The notes beneath the pieces are model-generated. The model was not told the origin of the DNA, ran no database searches, and saw nothing but the letters and a program-made list of their open reading frames with translations. The translations under genes were made by a program, and so were the position numbers. A stretch of 64,000 nucleotides of DNA from Lachnobacterium bovis DSM 14045. GTDB lineage: Bacteria > Bacillota > Clostridia > Lachnospirales > Lachnospiraceae. The DNA is taken from NCBI RefSeq assembly GCF_900107245.1, contig NZ_FNPG01000017.1, positions 1 to 64,000 of the forward strand, given 5' to 3'. Each line of letters starts with the position of its first letter. Within the stretch, counting starts at the first letter, position 1. Of this stretch, positions 26,038 to 35,673 are shown piece after piece.

Positions 26038-27468
26038 TTAGTCAACTTTCTGAACTTTAACAAGGTTAGTTGTTCCTGATACACCAAGTGGTACACCAGC
26101 TGTCATAACAACTGTATCATCTGTATTAAGCATTCCGAATGATTTTCCTTCATCAATTACGTGATTGAATAAGTTATCTAAATCTTCTTGTTCCTGAAGT
26201 AATACAGGCTGTACACCCCAGCAAAGATTTAACTGACGGTATACTCTCTTTGTAAGACATCCACCCATGATTGGTGCAAGTGGACGATATTTAGATACTT
26301 CGTATACTGTACGTCCTGATTTAGTTACTGTAAGGATAGCCTGAGCCTCTAAATCAGCTGCTAATGTACATGTAGCATGTGAAATAGCACCTGTGATATC
26401 ATCTTTCTGAAGATCAGAATTTCTCTTCTTTAATCTTTCAACATAATTGATATCTTTTTCTGTACGCTCAGCAATTTTAGCCATTGTCTTAACAGCTTCT
26501 ACTGGGTAATCACCGTTTGCTGTTTCACCTGAAAGCATAACAGCACCTGTTCCATCATAGATAGCGTTAGCAACGTCAGTAGCTTCTGCACGAGTTGGTC
26601 TTGGGTTTCTAATCATTGAATCAAGCATCTGTGTAGCTGTGATAACAATCTTACCTGCAGCAACAACTTTCTTAATGATCATCTTCTGGATTACTGGTAC
26701 ATCCTCAAGTGGAATTTCAACACCCATGTCACCACGAGCTACCATGATACCATCTGATACTTCGATGATTTCATCAATGTTTTTAACACCTTGCATATTT
26801 TCGATTTTAGAGATGATTTTAATATCTGTACCTTTTTTCTCTTCTAAGATTTTTCTGATATCTAAAACATCTTGAGCTGTACGAACGAATGAAGCTGCGA
26901 TAAAGTCATATCCGTTTTCTACAGCAAATACGATATCATCATGATCTTTTGGGCTGATAAATTCCATAGATAAATCTACGTCTGGTACGTTAACACCTTT
27001 TTTATTACCAACTTTTCCACCGTTTTCTACGCGACAGTGAATTTCTTTACCATCAACGCTTTCAACTAACATATCAATTAAACCGTCATCGATTAAGATA
27101 TGGTTACCAGCTTTAACGTCGCTTGGTAATTCTTTGTATGTAATTGAAACAATATCTTGTGTACCAACAACACTCTCATCTGTTGTAAGTGTGAATTTCT
27201 GTCCTTTTTCAAGAACGATTCCGCCGTTTTCGAATTCACCTAAACGAATTTCTGGTCCTTTAGTATCAAGTAAAGCTGCAACTGGTTTACCCATTTCTTC
27301 GCGAACTTTCTTTAATCTTTCTAAACGACTTTTCTGCTCATCATGTAAACCATGTGAGAAGTTAAAACGTGCTACGTTCATTCCAGCTTCGATAAGCTGA
27401 CGTAATGTTTCTTCATCATTGGCTGCTGGGCCTAATGTACAAACGATTTTTGTTTTGCGATAATACAT
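26038..27468 (-). CDS. pyk: Pyruvate kinase
   Basis: Glycolytic enzyme forming pyruvate and ATP from phosphoenolpyruvate. 476 residues, i.e. the short form without the extra C-terminal PEP-utiliser domain found in Bacillus. Recognisable parts: TKIVCTLGPA and MNVARFNFSHG at the N-terminus, ISKIENMQGVKNIDEII and GVEIPLEDVP around the active site, TRAEATDVANAI, and the C-terminal allosteric domain. Followed directly by nrdG. Ribosome site AGGAGG. Codon choice looks cleaner than in its neighbours, as expected for high expression. Confidence 0.97.
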   Translation of the reverse strand: MYYRKTKIVCTLGPAANDEETLRQLIEAGMNVARFNFSHGLHDEQKSRLERLKKVREEMGKPVAALLDTKGPEIRLGEFENGGIVLEKGQKFTLTTDESVVGTQDIVSITYKELPSDVKAGNHILIDDGLIDMLVESVDGKEIHCRVENGGKVGNKKGVNVPDVDLSMEFISPKDHDDIVFAVENGYDFIAASFVRTAQDVLDIRKILEEKKGTDIKIISKIENMQGVKNIDEIIEVSDGIMVARGDMGVEIPLEDVPVIQKMIIKKVVAAGKIVITATQMLDSMIRNPRPTRAEATDVANAIYDGTGAVMLSGETANGDYPVEAVKTMAKIAERTEKDINYVERLKKRNSDLQKDDITGAISHATCTLAADLEAQAILTVTKSGRTVYEVSKYRPLAPIMGGCLTKRVYRQLNLCWGVQPVLLQEQEDLDNLFNHVIDEGKSFGMLNTDDTVVMTAGVPLGVSGTTNLVKVQKVD

Positions 27469-27593
27469 AAAATCCTCCTGAATATCTTGCCACTATTGTG
27501 GTTAATTTGTATCTATATAGACGTCACACAAATGTGTAACTCTAGCTACCATCTTTTATATCGGACTTAATTAGCCAAAGTATAACTATTCAT

Positions 27594-28526
27594 TTACTTT
27601 TTTATTAACGTTCCCATACCACCTGTAATAGAACTTGATTCTTTATTTAGCTTAGTGATTAGAACTGATTTAATCGCTGATTCTCCGATAAAATCAACTG
27701 CTGCTTCAATCTTAGGCTTAATAGTTCCATTCTCAAACTCACCTTTTCCAAGCAACTCTCTTGCTTTTTCGACAGATAAAACATCTAGTTCTTCCTGATC
27801 TTCTTTACCATAATTGACACAAACCTTATCTACGCTTGTTAAAATAACAAGTCTATCTGCATCAAGCAGCTGCGCCAAACGACCTGCTGCTAAGTCTTTC
27901 TCAATAACAGCACTTGCGCCTTTTAATTTATGCCCCTGTGCCAGTACTGGTATTCCACCACCACCACAAGCAATAACAACCTGATCAGCATCTGACAATG
28001 CCTTGATTGCATCTATCTCAACAATATTTCCAGGTTTAGGTGCTGCCACAATTCTTCTGTAGCCACCCTCAACTTTAACAGTATGATTTCCTTTTTTTTC
28101 TTCTTCTTCAGCTTCTTGTTCATTCATTATTCTGCCAATTATCTTTGTTGGATGATAAAAAGCCTCATCATATGGATCAACTTCGACCTGCGTTAAGATT
28201 GTTGAAACTGTCTTGTAAATTCCTCTTCCAAGAAGTTCTGTACGAATTGCATTTTGTAAATCATATCCAATGTATCCCTGACTCATAGCTGAGCACACTG
28301 ACATAGGTGTTTTAGTATATTCTGGATAAATTCTACAAAATTCATTCATTGCAGTATGAATCATACCAACTTGTGGACCATTACTATGCGTAATTACAAC
28401 CTGATAATCATCTCTAATAAAATCTGCAACTGCCTTAGCAGTTTTTTTAATTGCCTGTTGTTGCTCTGGCAATGTTGTTCCTAACGCATCATGTCCAAGA
28501 GCAATTACTATCTTCTTTTTTTTCAT
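27594..28526 (-). CDS. arcC: Carbamate kinase
   Basis: Transfers phosphate between carbamoyl phosphate and ADP, yielding ATP. 310 residues of the amino-acid kinase fold: IALGHDAL near the start, THSNGPQVGM, AACGGGGIPVL-like glycine loop (CGGGGIPV), EKDLAAGRLAQLL, LTSVDKVCVNYG. I use the ATG at 28526 with GGAGG nine bases upstream rather than 28544. No arcA or arcB adjacent, so it may serve purine, citrulline or agmatine degradation or supply of carbamoyl phosphate. Confidence 0.93.
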   Translation of the reverse strand: MKKKKIVIALGHDALGTTLPEQQQAIKKTAKAVADFIRDDYQVVITHSNGPQVGMIHTAMNEFCRIYPEYTKTPMSVCSAMSQGYIGYDLQNAIRTELLGRGIYKTVSTILTQVEVDPYDEAFYHPTKIIGRIMNEQEAEEEEKKGNHTVKVEGGYRRIVAAPKPGNIVEIDAIKALSDADQVVIACGGGGIPVLAQGHKLKGASAVIEKDLAAGRLAQLLDADRLVILTSVDKVCVNYGKEDQEELDVLSVEKARELLGKGEFENGTIKPKIEAAVDFIGESAIKSVLITKLNKESSSITGGMGTLIKK

Positions 28527-28565
28527 ATAACAAAGCCTCCTCAAACCAATAATAACTATGTTATT

Positions 28566-28594
28566 ATTATGATTTAATTCTACTAGTTTGTCAA
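28566..28594 (-). promoter_or_regulatory. arcC promoter
   Basis: Minus-strand TTGACA (28594-28589), 17-base spacer, CATAAT (28571-28566), about 40 bases before the ATG. Confidence 0.65.
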
Positions 28595-28763
28595 TTAATT
28601 TACAATCGCTCCCGTACCATATAATACACTATTTTCAACAAAAAATCTATTTTTTTATCAATAATATATTATTATTTTTTTGTCATTTTTTCGTCAATAT
28701 TAACTAAAAGAGATTTGTCAACCTTTATTATGTCTTTTTTTTAACAATTAAAAAGCAAAAAGT

Positions 28764-28785
28764 CAGACAAAAGATACCTTGTCCG
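28764..28785 (-). terminator. Terminator after the gtrA-like gene
   Basis: Stem CAGACAA (28764-28770) / TTGTCCG (28779-28785) with one mismatch; minus strand continues CTGACTTTTTGCTTTTT. Confidence 0.5.
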
Positions 28786-28793
28786 CCAATTGC

Positions 28794-29267
28794 TTATCTA
28801 TTAATCTCTGTATAGCTATTAATTTCAGTATAACCAATTTCTCTCATTGCTGAATTTATTACCTCTTTCTCTTTAGAAGAATCTAGAAAGAGTTTTCTAG
28901 AAAAGAAATTATAACCTGTAACGATTAGTGATGCATAAACTTTCGCATGTATATACGAAAATTCCAAAAATTCAACACCACCCCACATCAGTAGTAAGTT
29001 TAATCCCAAACCTACAACACTTAATGAAGAAAATATTATAATTTCTATTATCTTATGCATTTCTTCTTTCCCTTGAAATACAAATTGCATACTCAATATA
29101 TAATTTATGACAACTGAAATCGTAAATGAAAATGCACAAGAGAATAAATATTCCATATTACAAAGTTCTGTAAAAACAATCATTAAAACATAATCAATTA
29201 CAAAACACGATGTACCAACTGCACTGAATTTGCACATTTGTAATATTAAACCTTTTAATTGTTTCAT
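28794..29267 (-). CDS. GtrA-family membrane protein
   Basis: 157 residues with four membrane helices and the GtrA pattern FSAVGTSCFVIDYVL in helix 1 and VINYILSMQFVF between helices 2 and 3. GtrA proteins are thought to help move polyprenyl-linked sugars across the membrane during glycosylation of polymers. The C-terminus ends in a tandem YTEINSYTEINR, a short duplication. Alone, with no glycosyltransferase partner adjacent. Confidence 0.85.
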   Translation of the reverse strand: MKQLKGLILQMCKFSAVGTSCFVIDYVLMIVFTELCNMEYLFSCAFSFTISVVINYILSMQFVFQGKEEMHKIIEIIIFSSLSVVGLGLNLLLMWGGVEFLEFSYIHAKVYASLIVTGYNFFSRKLFLDSSKEKEVINSAMREIGYTEINSYTEINR

Positions 29268-29357
29268 TAGAATGCTTCTCCTTGTTGATATACTTACGTA
29301 CCCTCAATTTAACAACGCTATGATTATATTCCTAATTTTTGGTTTTTTCAAGTAATT

Positions 29358-29409
29358 ATGCTCGCTTTGGAAAAAAGATACAAAATAATGTTTTTTCCTC
29401 CACGAGCAT
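29358..29409 (-). other. Long two-stage hairpin between htrA and gtrA-like gene
   Basis: Outer arms ATGCTCG (29358-29364) / CGAGCAT (29403-29409), a symmetric 4x4 internal loop, inner arms GGAAAAAA (29369-29376) / TTTTTTCC (29391-29398), 14-base loop. No T run follows on the minus strand, so it is not a typical terminator for htrA. Confidence 0.5.
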
Positions 29410-29464
29410 TTATTTTATTTTATAAAAATTTTTATTGATTTTTTATTATTTTTATGCAAATATA

Positions 29465-31162
29465 CTATTGATTTTTTGCACCTAATGTCACTTCAACTTC
29501 TGTCTCTTTGTATCCTGTTCCATCATCTCGTGCAATTTTAATCTTAACTTTATCGCCTACTTTACAATTAGATAGTTTTTGCTGTAGCTCTTGTATAGTA
29601 GATACACTAGAACCATTAACTCCAACTATAACGTCATCTTTTTGTATTCCAGCTGCTTCTGCTGCGCTTCCTGGCTGTACCTCTGTAACATAAACTCCCT
29701 TTGGAATATCCAACATAGCACTATAATCTTCTGTTACATTATTACCGTTAATTCCAAGATAACCTCTTTCAGATTCGTCTATCTTTTCTTTTGAAATAAG
29801 ATCTTCAACTATTGGTTTTACATCTTCCATCGGAATAGCAAATCCTACTCCCTCAATGGCTTGACCTGCAGTTTTAGCAGAATTAATACCAATAACTTCA
29901 CCTTTACTATTTAATAACGCTCCGCCACTGTTACCTGGATTAATTGCTGCATCTGTTTGAATTAAATTAGATGCTGATGCCTTATCTCCATCTTCAGATT
30001 TTCCTTGAACAGAACGACCTAAAGCTGAAACAACGCCTGTTGTAACTGACTGTCCATATCCTAGAGCATTACCTATTGCAATTGTTGGCTCACCTACACT
30101 TAATTTTTTGGAATCACCTAATTTTGCTAACTTAATCTTTTTATAGGTTGATTTTTTTATATCTGATATTTTTACTCTAACAACAGCAAGATCATTTGAT
30201 TCATCCTGTCCTTGTATCTCCGCTTTAACTACAGCTTTGTCACAGAATTTAATCTTTAATGATTTTGAATCAGCAACTACATGATTATTAGTTACAATGT
30301 AAATATAAGTATCATTTTGTTTAATAATAATACCAGATCCTGCTGATGCCTGTTGTTTACTACCTCTTCTAGAATAGTACCCATAATAATCATCATCATC
30401 TTGAACTTCCTGCAAATTAGTGATTGCAACAATAGAAGGCATTACTTCATCTACAACATCTGAAACATCTTGTAAATTTTTTGCTTTACCCTTAGTGCTG
30501 GTAGTACTTAATTTAACACTATTATTTTGAGATGACGAATCAAATTTAAATCCAGTATAATCTAATCCAACAAGCACACCTGTAGTAATCAAACCAATTG
30601 TAATTGGAACGGCGATAATCGCTGCAATTTTTTTACCCTTTTTCTTTTTTGGTTTTTCACGTACTACCTGTGCCTGATTCAACTGTTGTTGCTGTGTTGG
30701 TTGTTCCTGCTTCATCTGCTGTTGATTCATTAACTGTTGCTGTGCTGGGTGTCCCTGCTTCATCTGCTGTTGCTGCATTGACTGTTGCTGTGTTGGGTGT
30801 CCTTGGTTCATCTGTTGTTGATTCATTGACTGTTGCTGTGTTGGATAACCTTGGTTCATCTGCTGTTGATTCATTGGCTGTTGCTGTGTTGGGTGTCCCT
30901 GCTTCATCTGCTGTTGCTGCATTGGCTGTTGCTGTGTTGGTTGTCCCTGCTTCATCTGCTGTTGCTGCATTGGCTGTTGCTGTGTTGGGTGTCCTTGGTT
31001 CATCTGCTGTTGATTCATTGGCTGTTGCTGCATTGGTTGACCTTGATTCATTCCACCGTTGTTTTGATACATATTTCTGTTGTTCAAATAGGGATTCACA
31101 TTAGGATTTTGATTCATTCCATTTTCAAATGTATTATTAGAATTATTGTTGTTATTATCCAT
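29465..31162 (-). CDS. HtrA-like membrane serine protease with Gln-rich repeats
   Basis: 565 residues. The N-terminal cytoplasmic tail is Asn/Gln/Met-rich with seven copies of a 16-residue unit (residues 49-160, pattern MxQQQMxQGxPTQQQx). A basic KPKKKKGKK stretch and one membrane helix (about 178-200) follow, then an extracellular trypsin-like domain with catalytic His (VTNNHVV), Asp (NDLAVV) and Ser (NPGNSGGAL), and a C-terminal PDZ domain (GYLGINGNN onward). HtrA proteins degrade or refold damaged surface proteins. ATG at 31162 has AGGAG seven bases upstream. The repeat tail is not part of the usual family architecture. Confidence 0.93.
   Translation of the reverse strand: MDNNNNNSNNTFENGMNQNPNVNPYLNNRNMYQNNGGMNQGQPMQQQPMNQQQMNQGHPTQQQPMQQQQMKQGQPTQQQPMQQQQMKQGHPTQQQPMNQQQMNQGYPTQQQSMNQQQMNQGHPTQQQSMQQQQMKQGHPAQQQLMNQQQMKQEQPTQQQQLNQAQVVREKPKKKKGKKIAAIIAVPITIGLITTGVLVGLDYTGFKFDSSSQNNSVKLSTTSTKGKAKNLQDVSDVVDEVMPSIVAITNLQEVQDDDDYYGYYSRRGSKQQASAGSGIIIKQNDTYIYIVTNNHVVADSKSLKIKFCDKAVVKAEIQGQDESNDLAVVRVKISDIKKSTYKKIKLAKLGDSKKLSVGEPTIAIGNALGYGQSVTTGVVSALGRSVQGKSEDGDKASASNLIQTDAAINPGNSGGALLNSKGEVIGINSAKTAGQAIEGVGFAIPMEDVKPIVEDLISKEKIDESERGYLGINGNNVTEDYSAMLDIPKGVYVTEVQPGSAAEAAGIQKDDVIVGVNGSSVSTIQELQQKLSNCKVGDKVKIKIARDDGTGYKETEVEVTLGAKNQ
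30683..31018 (-). repeat. Seven 48-bp tandem repeats in the htrA-like gene
   Basis: The coding repeat of 16 residues corresponds to seven 48-bp units with small differences (NQ or QQ, GH/GQ/GY, PT/PA). In-frame copy-number change would leave the protease intact. The plus strand of this region also shows long open frames that are only shadows of the repeat. Confidence 0.9.
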
Positions 31163-31356
31163 TGTTATGCTCCTTTCTCTTTTACACAATTTTTCTTGCT
31201 TGTATTTATATAAACCTTTTAAAATATAAAACTTTACTTTTCTCCTCTTTGATACAAAATAAGTGTATCTATCTCTTGTGTTTATTTTGTGATAAAAAAT
31301 AAAAATAATAATGTTTCTTATACATTAAACACAATTGATAGACACACTATAATCAT

Positions 31357-32562
31357 TTAGATGTTCACACCATTAATTTTCAATAATTCTCTTGCTGTAT
31401 CAACTGAGTCGATACCTTTAGCATTTTTTACAGGAGCAAACTCTTTATTTCTTTCCACTTCAAAACCTAAACAATTATCCATCATATAAATCATATCAAT
31501 TATTAACAATTCAAATTTATATGCATTTGGCTCCTCTGGTTTAACTAATTTTCCTTCTTCAGTCAAATATGGCACTTTTTTCTTCACAATATGTGGTAGT
31601 AAACTATTCTTTGAAATTTCTCTTAATTTTTCAACTTTAAACAAATAATTAAGCGTTACTCCAAAGCCATATAAAAGTGTTCCCTTTTCATTTCTAGCTT
31701 CTGCCATTTCAGGAGTTAATTCATAATATTCTACAATAGATGGTTTGCCATTTTCTAAACAAAGAGCCCCTACTTTTTCGTCTGGATTAGCTTTTCTAAC
31801 TACTTTTGACGCACATTCACAGCCTGACTCTAATGTTGCACCAACAAAAACAGGATCTGCAATTCTCTGTAAAACGTTATCTACACCAAAAACGTTTAAC
31901 CATTCGATTCCTTTAGCTTTAAGTTCTTCATCTAATCCCGCTTTAATAAGTGAATTAAACCAACCTCCATTACCGTTTGGTGACATTGCTAACGAATCTT
32001 CGCTCTCTAATAAAAGATTTCCTTCAAAATCTGTTGCTGGTGCCATATCTTGTACAAAGAATTTAACAAAGTTCTTATCATATCCAAAATAATTATGTTC
32101 TTCAAAAAACTCTCTTGTATCCTTATCATTTTTTTCACTAGTCATGATATATAATGGAATGAAACAACCTGCATCATTTGTAACATCCATCATATTATTA
32201 ATCAACTGTTCAAAAATGTATAGTTCCTTTGTTTCTCCGATATTAAACATTCCTTTAGCTTTATCAAAGCCAAGTCTTGTTCCTTGTCCACCAGCCAATA
32301 AAATAGCAGCTACTTTACCTGCCTTAATTGCTTCTAAACCTTTTTCTTTAAGACTTGATTTATTAGCTTCAATTTCTGATAATTCCATAGCCTCAATAGG
32401 AGAAAATGTTCCTCTTGGCTTCACTTCCTGATTAATTAAATCAAGATATGTCCAATCCATATTTTCTAATTGAGACATCACCTTAACCGGGATATTCTCT
32501 AAATTCTTCTTTAAATATTTTTGGTTGGTCGATTTAACCTTATTAATCACTTCGTTGCTCAT
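31357..32562 (-). CDS. UDP-sugar pyrophosphorylase (UDPGP type 1 family)
   Basis: Uridylyltransferase related to eukaryotic UDP-GlcNAc/UDP-glucose pyrophosphorylases rather than bacterial GalU. Motifs: AAILLAGGQGTRLGFDKAKG (nucleotide and Mg site), NGNGGWFNSL and NVFGVDNVL. About 400 residues from the ATG at 32562, which lies 4 bases after the LCP stop codon. Operon pgcA - LCP - this gene: glucose-6-phosphate to glucose-1-phosphate to UDP-sugar. Whether it prefers glucose-1-P or GlcNAc-1-P cannot be told from sequence alone. Confidence 0.88.
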   Translation of the reverse strand: MSNEVINKVKSTNQKYLKKNLENIPVKVMSQLENMDWTYLDLINQEVKPRGTFSPIEAMELSEIEANKSSLKEKGLEAIKAGKVAAILLAGGQGTRLGFDKAKGMFNIGETKELYIFEQLINNMMDVTNDAGCFIPLYIMTSEKNDKDTREFFEEHNYFGYDKNFVKFFVQDMAPATDFEGNLLLESEDSLAMSPNGNGGWFNSLIKAGLDEELKAKGIEWLNVFGVDNVLQRIADPVFVGATLESGCECASKVVRKANPDEKVGALCLENGKPSIVEYYELTPEMAEARNEKGTLLYGFGVTLNYLFKVEKLREISKNSLLPHIVKKKVPYLTEEGKLVKPEEPNAYKFELLIIDMIYMMDNCLGFEVERNKEFAPVKNAKGIDSVDTARELLKINGVNI

Positions 32563-32566
32563 TGTG

Positions 32567-33724
32567 TTACTCTCTTTCTTTGGAACTTTTTTCATTTTTT
32601 TCAATAGTGCCAGTAGTACTATTATTACCTGCCGTGTTATTGTATTTATTTGTATCTACTATGTATTTGCTTCTTGATGTATAACCCGTTCTTGATTTAA
32701 TTCTATTGCTTATAGATTCTACATTTTGAGATACTGCATATTCACCATCGTCATCTCCAAACATATACTGATGTAATTCAGCAACGTTATTCGCCAATTC
32801 AGCTGGCACAACAGTATCTTCACCATTTATATTTTGAGTACCAAGTTTAAATGGGAAACCCGTTGTCGACTCAATCTGATATTCTTTAACATGGCTAATC
32901 AAACTAATCATATCTTTTGTTGAAAGCGAAGTACTAATATCACCTTTTATGCTGTCAACCATTGTTCCCAACTTGGTAATACCTGCTGTTTTTGCTTTTT
33001 CAAGCATAGCCTGTAAAACAATCCTTTGTCTTGACGAACGCAAATAATCATCACCTTGTAATTTACGGATTCTAGCATACGATGTGGCTTGAGTACCATC
33101 TAAATGAACATTACCATAAGTGTTCAGTTTCGTAGTCTGTTTACCAGTCATCATAACAATTTCAACTGTATATTCATTTATTTTATTCATCTCTGCTCTA
33201 CTAATTTCAATATCAATTCCACCTAAAGCATCGATTGCCTTAACCAAAGCACCCCAGTCAACCGTAACATAATTTTGAATATCTAAATCTAAATTAGCAT
33301 TCAACATTCTGACAGCATTTTTAACACCACCAATTGCATATGCACTATTAGCCTTAGCTAATTTATTTTTTCCAACCAGCAAATATGTATCACGATATAC
33401 AGAAATTAACTTAACCTTTTTGTTTTCATTGTTAATACTTGCAATCATAATTGTATCAGAATTACCGTTATCATACTGACCACTCCCACGGTTATCCAAT
33501 CCAAACAAAGCTATATTTGTATATTGTCCTTTTTGGAAAAACGAATCATCTGCAACCTCTTTATTTATCGCAACATCACCTTTATCTAGTCCACCCTTTT
33601 GCACATGATTAAAGAAGTTGACGATATATAAAATTACAAGTAATATTGCCAAAGCAATGACTTCAATTGCAAAAATAACAATCTTTTTTCTTCTTTTTCT
33701 TTTTTTAACTATTTTTTTCGACAT
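32567..33724 (-). CDS. LytR-CpsA-Psr (LCP) family protein
   Basis: Membrane-anchored ligase of the type that transfers polyprenyl-linked glycopolymers (teichoic acid, capsule) onto peptidoglycan. A strongly basic N-terminus and one membrane helix (about 14-36) precede the LCP domain, which shows GLDNRG, NSDTIMIAS, LISVYRDTYL and RIRKLQGDDYLRSSRQR. The last 45 residues are a Ser/Thr/Asn-rich extracellular tail. Middle gene of pgcA-LCP-UDP-sugar pyrophosphorylase. Confidence 0.93.
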   Translation of the reverse strand: MSKKIVKKRKRRKKIVIFAIEVIALAILLVILYIVNFFNHVQKGGLDKGDVAINKEVADDSFFQKGQYTNIALFGLDNRGSGQYDNGNSDTIMIASINNENKKVKLISVYRDTYLLVGKNKLAKANSAYAIGGVKNAVRMLNANLDLDIQNYVTVDWGALVKAIDALGGIDIEISRAEMNKINEYTVEIVMMTGKQTTKLNTYGNVHLDGTQATSYARIRKLQGDDYLRSSRQRIVLQAMLEKAKTAGITKLGTMVDSIKGDISTSLSTKDMISLISHVKEYQIESTTGFPFKLGTQNINGEDTVVPAELANNVAELHQYMFGDDDGEYAVSQNVESISNRIKSRTGYTSRSKYIVDTNKYNNTAGNNSTTGTIEKNEKSSKERE

Positions 33725-33782
33725 AAACCTAACCTCATCTGACAGATAACCACGGAAAAGTGGCCCGTTTTTTTATTTTGAA

Positions 33783-35507
33783 TTACTGAAATAATTCATT
33801 AACTGCATTCTTTAATGACTCAAGTTTAGATTCTGCGTCTTCCATAGACTCTCCTTTGATACCAAAATAGAATTTAATCTTTGGCTCTGTACCTGATGGT
33901 CTTACGCAGCACCATGCATTATTTTCAAGTTCGTAATATAAAACATTAGATTTAGGTAATCCTGTGCTTCCAACTTTGCCTGTTTCCATATCTAATCTTG
34001 TGTCATCAGCATAGTCTCTGATTGCAAGCACTTTATAGTCACCAATCTGTTCAAATTTGCTTGAACGTGCTTTATCCATTAATTTTTTAAGCTCTGCAGC
34101 TCCATCAACACCCTTTAATGTAAGAGTTGAAAGACCTTCTTTATAGTAACCATATTTTTCATATAAATCAATCATAGCATCCCATAAAGTTTTACCTTCG
34201 TTTTTGCAATATGCAGCAACTTCGCATAACATTGTTACAGCTGCTGGAGCATCTTTATCTCTTGCATATGTTCCTGGTAAACAACCATAGCTTTCTTCAA
34301 GACCGAACACATAATTATTTGATCCTGTTTCTTCAAAGTTTTTAATCTGTTCACCGATATATTTAAATCCAGTTAAAACTTCAATTAATTTAACATCATA
34401 TGCTTTTGCTATAGCTTTAGCCATATCTGTTGTTACAATTGATTCAATTAAAGCTGGATTTTCAGGCATAATACCTAATTTTGTTTTTTCTCTTAAAATG
34501 TACTCAGCAATTAACATTCCTGACATATTACCTGTAAAACTTACGTATTCACCAGTCTTAGTATCTTTACAATAAACCCCTAATCTGTCTGCGTCAGGAT
34601 CTGTTGCTAAAACGATATCTGCATCTTTTTCTTTTGCTAATTTAAGAGCAAGTTCCCATGCCTTTGGATCTTCAGGGTTTGGATAATCAACAGTTGGAAA
34701 GTTTCCATCTGCCACAGCCTGTGTTGGTTCAATATAAACATTCTCAAAGCCTAAATCTTTTAATACTCTTTGTACTGATTCTAAACCTGTTCCGTGGAAT
34801 GGTGTATATACAACTTTAATATCTTTTGCAACTTTTTTAATGATTTCTGGATGAATTGACTGTTTTCTAAGTTCAGCAAAATATGGCTCATCTATTTCAT
34901 CTGAAACAGTAATATATAATCCAGCATCTTTAGCTGCCTGTAAATCCATTGTTTTTACCTGTGAAAAATCAGTTACTTTAGCAACTTCTGCCATGATATT
35001 AGTGTCATGTGGTGGTGTAATCTGTGCACCATCCTCCCAATATACTTTGTATCCATTATATTCTCTTGGGTTATGACTTGCTGTAACTACAATACCAGCT
35101 GTACATCCTAATTTACGAACTGCAAATGAAAGTTCTGGAGTTGGACGTAAGCTTGGGAATACATATGTTTTTATTCCGTTTGCTGCCAAACATAATGCTG
35201 CTTCCTGTGTAAATTCAGGCGACATAATTCTACAATCGTGTGCAATAACAACACCTTTATCCTGTGCATTCTGTGATAAAATATAATTTGCAAGACCCTG
35301 TGTAGCCTGTCTTACAGTATAAATGTTCATACGATTAGTGCCTGCCCCTATAACACCTCTCAAACCAGCTGTACCGAACTCAAGTGTACGATAAAATCTA
35401 TCCTCAATCTCTGCTTTATCTCCCTCAATAGCTCTTAACTCTGCTTTAGTGTCTTCATCAAAATATGAATCTGTTAACCATCTCTGATACTCTTTAGAAA
35501 AATCCAT
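33783..35507 (-). CDS. pgcA: Phosphoglucomutase / phosphomannomutase
   Basis: Interconverts glucose-6-phosphate and glucose-1-phosphate. 574 residues, the long alpha-phosphohexomutase form of Firmicutes. The phosphoserine loop VVTASHNPREYNGYK has the active Ser at 144; the metal loop is DPDADRLG; the sugar loop is GLEESYG; the phosphate-binding loop is RPSGTEPKIKFYFG. First gene of the operon with an LCP protein and a UDP-sugar pyrophosphorylase, which points to supply of UDP-sugars for the envelope. Confidence 0.95.
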   Translation of the reverse strand: MDFSKEYQRWLTDSYFDEDTKAELRAIEGDKAEIEDRFYRTLEFGTAGLRGVIGAGTNRMNIYTVRQATQGLANYILSQNAQDKGVVIAHDCRIMSPEFTQEAALCLAANGIKTYVFPSLRPTPELSFAVRKLGCTAGIVVTASHNPREYNGYKVYWEDGAQITPPHDTNIMAEVAKVTDFSQVKTMDLQAAKDAGLYITVSDEIDEPYFAELRKQSIHPEIIKKVAKDIKVVYTPFHGTGLESVQRVLKDLGFENVYIEPTQAVADGNFPTVDYPNPEDPKAWELALKLAKEKDADIVLATDPDADRLGVYCKDTKTGEYVSFTGNMSGMLIAEYILREKTKLGIMPENPALIESIVTTDMAKAIAKAYDVKLIEVLTGFKYIGEQIKNFEETGSNNYVFGLEESYGCLPGTYARDKDAPAAVTMLCEVAAYCKNEGKTLWDAMIDLYEKYGYYKEGLSTLTLKGVDGAAELKKLMDKARSSKFEQIGDYKVLAIRDYADDTRLDMETGKVGSTGLPKSNVLYYELENNAWCCVRPSGTEPKIKFYFGIKGESMEDAESKLESLKNAVNELFQ

Positions 35508-35603
35508 GATGTCTGTCCTCCTATTTTCCCTATTATATTATTCATCATATAAGCCCGCGAGCATAACTCGACGTGTCTATTTTATCACAGTCAAGAGTAT
35601 TTG

Positions 35604-35640
35604 AAAAGTTTTTACTTTTTAAAATAATAAATGTTATAAT
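35604..35640 (+). promoter_or_regulatory. Promoter and dyad of the MerR-methyltransferase gene
   Basis: -10 TATAAT at 35635-35640, 18 bases after a weak -35 TTTACT (35611-35616). A perfect dyad AAAAGT-TTTT-ACTTTT (35604-35619) overlaps the -35, a plausible autoregulatory operator. Confidence 0.45.
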
Positions 35641-35673
35641 AAAAAAAACTTTTTTTAACGAAGGATGGATAAA

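Noticed and set aside
30683-31018. Regular repeat that could look like a CRISPR array
   Set aside because: Units are contiguous 48-bp coding repeats with no unique spacers and no cas genes nearby.
30649-31213. Long hydrophobic open frames on the plus strand opposite the HtrA-like repeat
   Set aside because: They are shadows of the Gln-rich repeat: CAG/CAA codons read backwards give Leu/Val/Cys-rich frames. No ribosome site, and the minus-strand protein is clearly real.
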